Assembly: GCA_023436115.1 (NCBI GenBank)
Contig: JAEZKQ010000004.1
Location: 62,001 to 126,000, forward strand
Reading direction: 5' to 3'
From: Bacillota bacterium
GTDB taxonomy: Bacteria > Bacillota > Clostridia > Christensenellales > SZUA-584
DNA: 64,000 bases
How positions within the stretch are numbered: position 1 is the first letter of the stretch; every line of letters starts with the position of its first letter. Shown here piece by piece: positions 55,232 to 62,792 of the stretch. Under the pieces are notes generated by a model. The model made no database searches and was not told where the DNA came from. It saw nothing but the letters and a program-made list of their open reading frames with translations. The position numbers were made by a program, and so were the translations under genes.

Positions 55232-56494
55232 GCAATCGTTTTTGCATTTTGATCCAACTTTGTGCTTCCAAAGTACTTATTTCATTTCCCATGATACTTT
55301 TTACTCGTAGAACATAAGTTATGAAATTCCCCTTTTTGCTGTCCTTTTGTTTTGCCCCTAAAGATGAATACATTTTATATAGCTTTTTTCTTGGAACCCG
55401 TACCTTTGTATATTGGTATTGTTTATTCATTGCATCAATTTTTCTATACATACGATGATAAAACTTACTAATAGTTCTATCTCTGATTTTTATGTTATCT
55501 CCATTAAATTCAAATCCAAGATAGTTTATGTTGGTACGTTTTTCCGAAGGGATTGTAGTTACTGTATTATCTCTATATTTATATGTTTTTGTTTTCTTTT
55601 GTTCTAGTTTAATCTGACTCTCATTTTCAAGTGTAGAAGCAAGAAAACACCAATCATCATTAATTGCTGATGTCAAGGGCAAAACGATAATAATATCATC
55701 ACTATATCGTCTATAAAGACCACCGCGTGATGTAACATAATCATTAATTTTTTTATCAATTTCAAACATGTAAATATTGGATAATACTGCACTTATGGCT
55801 GAGCCTTGTGGGATTCCAAAGTTATTCAAATTCTTCTGTAAAAGACCCTTCTTTACTAATCTGAATTCTGCATAATCAAAAACTATTTTTCTTTGATTAA
55901 GTTGTTTATGGTTTTCTAGATTTAAGTACTCTAAAATACTATTAAGATTAATATATGTATATTTGGTAATATTTTTATAAATGGCGTAGTAATCAGATGG
56001 CAATTGTCCATTTTGAATTCTAAGTATATTACAAATTTGTTTTTTTAAATAAATATGATCTAATGAGTCGAAGAAGCTTGCATAATCAGCAACAATAATA
56101 TAGGCAGCTTTTTTGCTCTTAATAAAATCAAAGACTTCCTTTGCAAAGTGGACATTATTTTTATGGAGATTGGTTCTATAAGCAATAGCGCACTTATTTG
56201 TTCCTAGTTCTGCTACTCTATTATTATATAGTGAATTTAGTTTATTTGCATATAATTCATGAATGTATCGGTCTATATGTGCAGAGTAATAAATACCTCT
56301 TTTTTTTGTATACGTTCCCCTTTACTCTTATTTTTAGAATACTTTAGAGTTGTTTTTTCAAAATGAATAAAAGGATAAAATCCATGTTGGGCAACCCAAT
56401 CTGGATTTTCTACTTGATTTTTTACTAATTTAATGCTTTTTTTTATATCAAAATGTGCATAATCTTTTCGTTTATAATATTTTGGATATTTCAT
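55218..56494 (-). CDS. Reverse transcriptase, defence-type (UG/DRT-like), frameshifted in an A8 tract
   Basis: Two frames on the minus strand together give one 425-residue protein. It begins at an ATG at 56494 after AGGAG, runs to GERIQKK, and goes on as RGIYYSAHIDRYIHELYANK only if one base is gained in the A8 tract at 56307-56300. The joined protein has IAYRTNLHKNNVHFAKEVF, the first catalytic Asp in VADYASFFDSLDH (Asp137), GIPQGSAISAVLSNIYM (230-242), the YSDD box (264-267) and NINYLGFEFNG. It lacks the maturase and endonuclease domains of group II introns and the NAxxH/VTG motifs of retron enzymes. It is closest in pattern to the unknown-group/DRT antiviral enzymes. It may be inactive (frameshift), a sequencing error, or made by slippage. 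AT-rich, so probably acquired. Confidence 0.78.
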
Positions 56495-56732
56495 TATAAC
56501 TCCTAAATTGCGATGCCCACCAAACAGGTGGTAGCTCCCCTTCTTCAGTGGGCACAACAAAAACCAATGCTACCTTTCCTCCAACCCAATAGGCTTGTGG
56601 TATAATAATACCGTGGAGGGTTTCCAAATGCTCACAACCATAATGGATATGCTCATCTGGCTATCTGCCGCCTGTTGCGAGCAACACTTGACAGAAACAA
56701 TGACAAACCTTTACGGCAACTCCCGTAAAGCA
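56495..56732 (-). ncRNA. Structured RNA upstream of the reverse transcriptase gene
   Basis: Between the promoter and the reverse transcriptase ATG lie about 238 nt without an open frame but with many hairpins: CTTTACGG/CCGTAAAG (56709-56730), TGTTGC/GCAACA (56673-56686), GGTAT/ATACC (56599-56612) enclosed by CCTCCA/TGGAGG (56578-56583 with 56614-56619), GCTACC/GGTAGC (56569-56574 with 56530-56535) and GCCCAC/GTGGGC (56515-56520 with 56548-56553). The last two are alternatives to an inner CCACC/GGTGG stem. DRT systems of types 2 and 9 have template or scaffold RNAs at this place. The RNA's existence and role are inferred. Confidence 0.55.
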
Positions 56733-56737
56733 TGTAT

Positions 56738-56746
56738 ATTATAACA
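56738..56746 (-). promoter_or_regulatory. Extended -10 promoter of the reverse transcriptase unit
   Basis: On the minus strand TGTTATAAT is a TGnTATAAT extended -10 element ending 6-7 nt before the first hairpin of the presumed RNA. No good -35 is seen at the expected distance. Confidence 0.45.
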
Positions 56747-56888
56747 TTTAACAACATTTATTGCTATATATTATTTAATTTATTTAAGCGATATACTTTT
56801 AATTTGAATTTTTTAACGAAAAGTGACTTACATAACAATGTATACAAATCGTATAATTGCTAATATATATTACCAGAGGAGCGATAGC

Positions 56889-57377
56889 ATGAGCCATTAT
56901 GAGATCATTAACATTGAGTCAGGGGATTTTTACAAGTGCGTCCAGGTCATACGGGCGGCGTTTGCAACCGTCGCGGCACAGTTTGGACTGACCACGGAAA
57001 ACTGCCCGACCAACGCAGCTTTTATCACGGAAGATCGGCTGATATACGATAAAAGCAAAGGCAACAGCATGTTCGCCTTAGCGGCAGACGGCGAAATAGT
57101 CGGTTTTATGCAGCTGGAGAAAAAAGATGATGGACGGTTCGAACTCAAAAATATAGCCGTTGTCCCCGAGCACCGCCATAACGGCTGCGGCAAAATGCTG
57201 CTGGATGTCGCAAAGGCCAAAGTACGTGAACTCGGCGGCAGTAAGATATCTATCGGCATCATTGAGGAAAACACGGTTTTAAAAAACTGGTATACCGCGA
57301 ATGGTTTTGTACATATGGGAACGAAAAAATTTGAGCACCTGCCGTTTACCGTGGGCTTTATGGAAACGGCTGTCTGA
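56889..57377 (+). CDS. GNAT-family N-acetyltransferase
   Basis: The 162-residue protein has the acetyl-CoA motif LKNIAVVPEHRHNGCGKMLLDVAKAKV (about 88-114) and IGIIEENTVLKNWYTANGFV, typical for GNAT. The substrate is unknown. AGAGGAG precedes the ATG at 56889. Confidence 0.88.
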   Translation: MSHYEIINIESGDFYKCVQVIRAAFATVAAQFGLTTENCPTNAAFITEDRLIYDKSKGNSMFALAADGEIVGFMQLEKKDDGRFELKNIAVVPEHRHNGCGKMLLDVAKAKVRELGGSKISIGIIEENTVLKNWYTANGFVHMGTKKFEHLPFTVGFMETAV

Positions 57378-57399
57378 CTACAAATTGGAGTTATTGCAA

Positions 57400-58095
57400 A
57401 TGAGTAAAATATCTGTATTGGATATTGATTATGAATTCGGCGGCATGAAGGATACGATCCACCCTGTTATACTTGCTGATAATGCTGAGTGTGTGCTGGT
57501 GGACTGCGCCTATACGGGTTTTCTTCCGCAGCTGGAAGCAGCCGTGACACAGGCGGGCTATCGCTGCGCCGATATTACCAAAGTGGTCATCACACATCAT
57601 GACCACGATCACATGGGGTGCCTTGGCGAGCTTAAAAGGAAATACCCGCACATTCAGATTATCGCCAGTGAAGCTGAAGCACCGTATATAAGCGGACAAA
57701 TGAAATCCATGAGGCTCAAACAGGCTGAAGCATTGCAGGATAGTCTGCCCGAGGATCAAAAAGAGTTCGGGCTTAAGTTTTGTGAGATATTAAGAAGCGT
57801 CGAGTCCGTGCCGGCCGATATCCGCGTGAAGGACGGCGATACCTTTGATTGGTGCGGGGGCTGCGAAATCGTAGCGACACCGGGGCATACGCCCGGTCAT
57901 ATTGCGCTGTATTTAAAAAATGAAAATACCATCATCACAGGCGATGCCGCTGTGCCGGAAGACGGTAGCTTTGCGATTGCGAATCCACAGTTCACGCTGG
58001 ATATGCAAGCGGCAAAGCACTCGCTGGATAAGATTTTAAGCTTCCCGGCGGAAACCTATATCTGTTTTCATGGCGGCGTATTGAAAAAACGTTAA
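57400..58095 (+). CDS. Metallo-beta-lactamase-fold hydrolase
   Basis: The 231-residue protein has the zinc motif VITHHDHDHMGCLGEL, TPGHTPGHIALYL and TGDAAV, and ends with a His in CFHGG. The family is broad (glyoxalase II-like and others) and the substrate cannot be told. It starts 22 nt after the acetyltransferase, so they may be co-transcribed. Confidence 0.85.
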   Translation: MSKISVLDIDYEFGGMKDTIHPVILADNAECVLVDCAYTGFLPQLEAAVTQAGYRCADITKVVITHHDHDHMGCLGELKRKYPHIQIIASEAEAPYISGQMKSMRLKQAEALQDSLPEDQKEFGLKFCEILRSVESVPADIRVKDGDTFDWCGGCEIVATPGHTPGHIALYLKNENTIITGDAAVPEDGSFAIANPQFTLDMQAAKHSLDKILSFPAETYICFHGGVLKKR

Positions 58096-58245
58096 TTCAT
58101 TTAAGCCCCGCTTTTACACATAACTGTAGGCCCTTTAAAACTTACCCTGTAACCTTCTATGAGCTTGCGCCTTTATATGAACTTTCAGGTTTATTCGCGT
58201 ATGCCCTGCAAATACTAAAATCATCATTTTTGCAGGAGGAAACAC

Positions 58246-59166
58246 ATGATACGAACTGATCTGGCCATGGAAGCATCTGCGGCGGCGGGCGATATACCCG
58301 GTGTGGAGGTCTTAAACGACGAAGTGATGCCGGGCGTGAACCGCGTGCGCGTGATGGTGAAAACGCCCGAAGGTGAGCAGGCGATTGGCAAAAAGATGGG
58401 CACGTATGTGACAATAGAAGCGCCGCAGCTCGCACGTGGTGACGCAGCGCTGGATGAGAGTTGTTCTAAGGCGCTGGCTGACGAAATACGGCATATGGCG
58501 GGGGAAAGCATTAACGGCAATGTGCTCGTCGTGGGACTCGGAAATCGCATGGTCACGCCCGACGCATTGGGGCCTGCCGTCTGCGACGCGGTGTTTGTCA
58601 CACGCCACATCCATGAATATGCGCCCGAAGCGGTGGACGCGCGTATGGGCAATGTGAGCGCGCTGGCACCCGGCGTGCTGGGCATCACGGGCATTGAAAC
58701 AGGAGAGATCGTGGAGGGCGTGGTGGAACGTATGAAGCCGTCGCTGATTATCGCGGTGGACTCGCTGGCCTCCCGCAGCTTGGAGCGCGTGCGCACCACG
58801 ATACAGGTGGCGGATACGGGCATTGCGCCGGGCGCGGGTATCGGCAACAAGCGTAAAGCGCTGGATAAGGAATCTCTGGGTGTGCCCGTTCTGGCTGTGG
58901 GGGTACCGCTCGTGGTGTACGCCTCCACCATTGCACAGGAACTGCTGGAAAACGCCATGAACAAAACACCGACCGATGTGAACACCGCGCCCAGCGTGAA
59001 ACGCGTGCTGGATGCCATGATGGATGTGGAAGGGGCGGATATGATCGTCACGCCCAAGGAGATTGACAAGGTTGTGGACGATGTGGCCGGTATCATAGCA
59101 GACGCGCTCAATATATCGCTTCATAAGAATCTGACTATCGAGGAGACGCGACGGTACATGCATTAA
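58246..59166 (+). CDS. gpr: Germination protease GPR
   Basis: The 306-residue protein matches GPR: RTDLAMEA at the N terminus, VVGLGNRMVTPDALGP, TRHIHEYAPEAVD, APGVLGITGIETGEIVEGV, DSLASRSLERV, QVADTGIAPGAGIGNKR and VTPKEIDKVVDDVA. GPR degrades small acid-soluble spore proteins at germination. The B. subtilis enzyme is 368 residues with a removable propeptide before RTDLA; here RTDLA begins at residue 3 directly after the start (AGGAGG at 6 nt), so the propeptide is missing or is cut elsewhere. It is followed by spoIIP as in B. subtilis. Confidence 0.93.
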   Translation: MIRTDLAMEASAAAGDIPGVEVLNDEVMPGVNRVRVMVKTPEGEQAIGKKMGTYVTIEAPQLARGDAALDESCSKALADEIRHMAGESINGNVLVVGLGNRMVTPDALGPAVCDAVFVTRHIHEYAPEAVDARMGNVSALAPGVLGITGIETGEIVEGVVERMKPSLIIAVDSLASRSLERVRTTIQVADTGIAPGAGIGNKRKALDKESLGVPVLAVGVPLVVYASTIAQELLENAMNKTPTDVNTAPSVKRVLDAMMDVEGADMIVTPKEIDKVVDDVAGIIADALNISLHKNLTIEETRRYMH

Positions 59167-59228
59167 CATGTCCGAATTTATGCGTATATATAATCGTCGT
59201 TTCGCATACTCTTTTTTAGGAGTGAGAA

Positions 59229-60326
59229 ATGATGAAACGATTGATAAACGGGCGCATTGTTACCGCGCCCCGCGTGCATTCAAGACCCCGGGTGCTGGGG
59301 GAAAGACATCGGCCTGGCTTTTTTGTGAAAGCTGCGCTGCTTATAGGGATTGCGCTTTGTCTTGTGCTCTCTGTGATATTCACGATGCGCGCGGGAGAAA
59401 CAAAAGATAATCTGGCTTTCAGCAGTTCGTCTCTGCCCGCGGATAACAGCCGCATCGACGCTTCGGGCGCGGAGAGCGTGTTTGAGCAAAGCGTCGTTGA
59501 CCCTCGGCTGATATTGGGCACCGAAATGCCTGTGATCTATGGCGTGCAGATTGAAGAAATCGAGATAACTGGGCAAGGCGGTGCGCAAACGCAGCAGACT
59601 GATATTTACTTTGATGTGCTGCCGGACGATATCAAGCTGGAGATACTGGGCTTTGCCGATGATGCGCCCAAGGCGTTTCACCTTGCTGCGGGCGGGCCTC
59701 AGATACTGATCTATCATACGCATACCACAGAAGCCTACCGCCAGATTACGGGAAAGGAGTATGTGGAAACTGGCTCCTGGCGCACCGCGGACGAAAACAA
59801 ATCAATTGTGGCCGTGGGCGATGTGCTGGAAGAAGAACTGACGGCCTTGGGTTACAATGTGATTCATGATACGACTAATCATGAACCGCCTGCACTCAAT
59901 TCGGCTTACTCACGTTCTCTTGAAACGATGGAGCAGTACGAAGCGAATTACCCCACCATACGCGTGTTCATCGATGTGCACCGTGATGCCTACAACGATG
60001 TGGAAGCGGGAAGAAAGGATTACATTATTGTCAACGGTGAGGAATGTGCGCGCGTGATGTTCGTGGTGGGCACGGGTGAAAAATATTCGGTGAAGCCCAA
60101 CTACGAAAGCAATTACAAGCTGGCGCTTGCTGTAACCGATGAGCTGGAGAAAATTCAGAAAGGCTTTACCCGTCCCATTCGCGTCAAAACGGGGCGATAT
60201 AACCAGCAGGTATCGGATATGTGCCTGCTGATCGAGGTGGGGCACAACGCAAACTCGCTGGAACAGGCGAAAAACGCCGCCAAATACGCGGCGCTGGCTT
60301 TAAGCCGTGTTATTGAACTAGAATAG
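59229..60326 (+). CDS. spoIIP: Stage II sporulation protein P (SpoIIP)
   Basis: The 365-residue protein has one N-terminal membrane helix (about 32-52) and the SpoIIP amidase/endopeptidase domain: ILIYHTHTTEAY, DENKSIVAVGDVLEEEL, TIRVFIDVHRDAY and CLLIEVGHNANSLEQA. With SpoIID and SpoIIM it degrades peptidoglycan so the mother cell can engulf the forespore. AGGAG precedes the start. Confidence 0.93.
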   Translation: MMKRLINGRIVTAPRVHSRPRVLGERHRPGFFVKAALLIGIALCLVLSVIFTMRAGETKDNLAFSSSSLPADNSRIDASGAESVFEQSVVDPRLILGTEMPVIYGVQIEEIEITGQGGAQTQQTDIYFDVLPDDIKLEILGFADDAPKAFHLAAGGPQILIYHTHTTEAYRQITGKEYVETGSWRTADENKSIVAVGDVLEEELTALGYNVIHDTTNHEPPALNSAYSRSLETMEQYEANYPTIRVFIDVHRDAYNDVEAGRKDYIIVNGEECARVMFVVGTGEKYSVKPNYESNYKLALAVTDELEKIQKGFTRPIRVKTGRYNQQVSDMCLLIEVGHNANSLEQAKNAAKYAALALSRVIELE

Positions 60327-60337
60327 CGATAAACATA

Positions 60338-60378
60338 ACAAGCCGGTTTGACATCATTATGAGCTTACCGGTTTTTAA
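60338..60378 (+). terminator. Probable terminator of spoIIP
   Basis: AAGCCGGT and ACCGGTTT pair over a long loop and are followed by a T run. Confidence 0.55.
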
Positions 60379-60543
60379 TTGCCATATGAACCGTTGTTGA
60401 GCGAACCGGTCATAAGGGCGAGATTGCATAACTTGAAATATAAACATGAAATATAAATACAAATAATTGACAATATTAAAAATATATAATACAATAATGC
60501 AAATTAAACAAATAAAGGAGAAAACTAAAAAAAGAAACAATTA

Positions 60544-61245
60544 ATGGTATTCCTGTCAATTATAATTGGATTAGTGCCAACTCAAGCTTTTGCTGCTCCC
60601 CCACTTCAACATTTGAATGGCATTGTAGCTCAACGCGATTTTAGCCAAACGCTATTAAAAGATGATGAATTATACGATATGGCTAAGAAAGGTCATTTGA
60701 TCAATGATCAGCAGACGAAGGTCGAAATTCTCCCCTCGCAGGCAGACGAGTTTCAAGTAAAGATTACAAAAAAACTGAAGGAAACCAGCTATCTCAGTGG
60801 CGAGATTGTAGAAAATTATGTCACGACAGTTACCGGTGAAAAGTATGAAACTGGAACTAGCGGGGCAGCAACAGTTAAAATGCGAGTAGGGTTCTACTAT
60901 GATCGGGCAACGTTTGACAACATAACATGCTACAAAATTACGAGTTACTATACTGATGCATACCGTCTGGACAATACTTTTAGACTAACAAAGTTGACAA
61001 GTCTAGCGGGTCAAATGGGATTTGGTTATAAAGATGATGGTACAAGAATTACTAGCAATGGTGTTACAAGTTCGTTTACAAAAGAATATCCTGTATCAGG
61101 AACAAGATACAGTAAAAACACAGGATTTAACTTCTATATTGACAATAACGCTGTTTCTACGAGTGGCTCAGTGACATCACAACTCTATTACCAAAGAAAT
61201 ACTGGAGGAACCGTTTATAGCTATGAGCTGGATGTATCATTATAA
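60544..61245 (+). CDS. Secreted protein of unknown function with damaged start
   Basis: The frame encodes 233 residues with a hydrophobic signal core and an AFA-AP cleavage site near residue 18, then a Thr/Tyr/Ser-rich exported part with no known domain. AAAGGAG lies at 60514-60520, and 5 nt after it, exactly where a start codon should be, is TAA (60526-60528) followed by AAA AAG AAA CAA TTA ATG. The basic KKKQL stretch would be the normal n-region of the signal peptide. Either the start codon was lost by mutation and the gene is dying, or translation begins at the ATG at 60544 without a near binding site. AT-rich compared with neighbours; 15 nt before a membrane protein gene. Confidence 0.55.
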   Translation: MVFLSIIIGLVPTQAFAAPPLQHLNGIVAQRDFSQTLLKDDELYDMAKKGHLINDQQTKVEILPSQADEFQVKITKKLKETSYLSGEIVENYVTTVTGEKYETGTSGAATVKMRVGFYYDRATFDNITCYKITSYYTDAYRLDNTFRLTKLTSLAGQMGFGYKDDGTRITSNGVTSSFTKEYPVSGTRYSKNTGFNFYIDNNAVSTSGSVTSQLYYQRNTGGTVYSYELDVSL

Positions 61246-61260
61246 GAAAGAGAGAAGATA

Positions 61261-61638
61261 ATGAAGTCTGTTAAGTCTATCGTTTTGTCGTTACTCTTAA
61301 TCATCATAATTATTGCAGTCTATCTATTGATTTCGCATCTGATTCACAACATGGATGAATATGCGGGAAAGTTTATTGTGAGCATGATATGGCTTAACGT
61401 TTGGCCTATTCTTCCGTCCGCTTTTTTTGTCCGCAAGCATATTAAAACGTGGTTTGCTTCAGGGAAAATAAAAGTATGCTGGAACAATTCAATTTTGTGT
61501 GCGAGTTGCTTTGTGTTGTTGGTACTCTTGCAAATTATTCCCTCAATGCAGATTCGTTCCGTTTTTAGTGAATTTGTTTCTATTACTGCATTGTTTTTTT
61601 GGTACAATCTATTTGGAAGTTTTTACAAGGAAACATAA
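61261..61638 (+). CDS. Unknown membrane protein paired with the secreted protein
   Basis: The 125-residue protein has four membrane segments (about 7-28, 38-58, 78-96 and 100-119) and few charged residues. GAGAGAAG precedes the ATG. The secreted-plus-membrane arrangement is seen in toxin/immunity pairs and in export modules, but nothing specific supports either here. Confidence 0.5.
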   Translation: MKSVKSIVLSLLLIIIIIAVYLLISHLIHNMDEYAGKFIVSMIWLNVWPILPSAFFVRKHIKTWFASGKIKVCWNNSILCASCFVLLVLLQIIPSMQIRSVFSEFVSITALFFWYNLFGSFYKET

Positions 61639-61748
61639 AACCAATTTAGCCCACGACAGAATAAGGAAAAAGAACTGCTATTTTAGCGACGATATATGTG
61701 TCCATGAAAGTTGCTTGAGATAGTGTTCATGCAAAAAAATAATTTTAA

Positions 61749-61791
61749 ACGCAGGAAGCACCGCGTTTTCTGTGAGCTTCTTGCGTTTTTT
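61749..61791 (+). terminator. Terminator
   Basis: ACGCAGGAAGC and GCTTCTTGCGT form an 11-bp stem with one G-T pair, followed by seven T. Confidence 0.85.
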
Positions 61792-61915
61792 TATTTGTGC
61801 TGTTTATAATTTGGCACATTATGCTTGGGACGATAACAGTTGAAACACCCATTGGTGTGGGTTATAATAAAAAAAACATTAGCAAATTGGGGCATCATTC
61901 CAAATAGGAGAAAAA

Positions 61916-62698
61916 ATGAACTGCAAACCGATCGGTTTCTTTGATTCGGGCGTGGGCGGAATCAGCGTGCTAAAAACGGCCTTTGAGCGGATGCCATATG
62001 AAAACTACATCTACTACGGAGATAATCTCAACGCGCCGTATGGCGAAAAGACGGAAGATGAAATAAAATCGCTTTCTCTCGCAGCAGGCGCTTTTCTGTT
62101 TGAAAAAGGCGTGAAAGCCATCGTGGTGGCTTGCAATACGGCCACGAGTGCTTCCGTCATATTGATGCGCGAAAAGTACAGCATTCCGGTCGTCAGCATG
62201 GAACCGGCTGTCAAGCCTGCGATGGAAACGGTGAAAAGCGGACGTGTACTCGTCCTTGCCACGCCCGCAACTGTGTCGCAGGCGCGCTACTTGGGGCTTA
62301 TCGAGCGTCTTGGCGCCACCGGACGGGTCATCAGCGTGGGCTGCGGCGGTCTCGTGGAGCTCATTGAGGAAGGACGCACGGATTCGCAGAGCATACACAC
62401 CTATTTGGACAAGCGGCTTTCCGATTTACGCACAGAGACCATCGGCGCGGTGGTATTGGGCTGCACGCATTACTCATTCGTTGAAAAAGAGATCAAAAGC
62501 TATATCGATCAAGCTTACAATATCGACTGTCCCGTTTTTGACGGGCGGCACGGCACGGCACGGCATCTTGAGCAGCTGCTCAAAGATCAGAATCTGGTGT
62601 GCGGCCAAAGCGCGTCCGGTCATGTTTCATTTTACTCATCAATGGGCGAAAGCTACGCCCAAAGCTTCAAGAAACTTTTTGAAGATTTCAACGCATAA
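61916..62698 (+). CDS. murI: Glutamate racemase
   Basis: The 260-residue protein has IGFFDSGVGGISVLK, VVACNTATSAS with Cys73 and VLGCTHYSF with Cys183, the two catalytic cysteines. It supplies D-glutamate for peptidoglycan. AGGAG precedes the ATG. Confidence 0.95.
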   Translation: MNCKPIGFFDSGVGGISVLKTAFERMPYENYIYYGDNLNAPYGEKTEDEIKSLSLAAGAFLFEKGVKAIVVACNTATSASVILMREKYSIPVVSMEPAVKPAMETVKSGRVLVLATPATVSQARYLGLIERLGATGRVISVGCGGLVELIEEGRTDSQSIHTYLDKRLSDLRTETIGAVVLGCTHYSFVEKEIKSYIDQAYNIDCPVFDGRHGTARHLEQLLKDQNLVCGQSASGHVSFYSSMGESYAQSFKKLFEDFNA

Positions 62699-62735
62699 AT
62701 AACAGACAAAAATAGAGGCAAGTTGTTCTTGCTTA

Positions 62736-62751
62736 GAACTATATATTGTGT
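62736..62751 (+). promoter_or_regulatory. NrdR-box-like site upstream of nrdJ
   Basis: GAACTATATATTGTGT closely matches the NrdR box consensus ACACTATATATAGTGT. A weaker half-match (TAATACAGTATCGTGT, 62765-62780) lies about three helical turns downstream, as the usual tandem arrangement requires. NrdR would repress the reductase gene when dATP is high. Confidence 0.6.
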
Positions 62752-62792
62752 TAGTATATACCCCTAATACAGTATCGTGTATGGAGGTTGCA

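Noticed and set aside
55218..56746. Retron or group II intron
   Set aside because: The reverse transcriptase lacks retron NAxxH and VTG motifs and has no maturase or endonuclease domain; no domain V-like hairpin is seen.
58224..59169. Two long minus-strand open frames opposite gpr
   Set aside because: GC-skewed shadow frames of a conserved gene without start signals.
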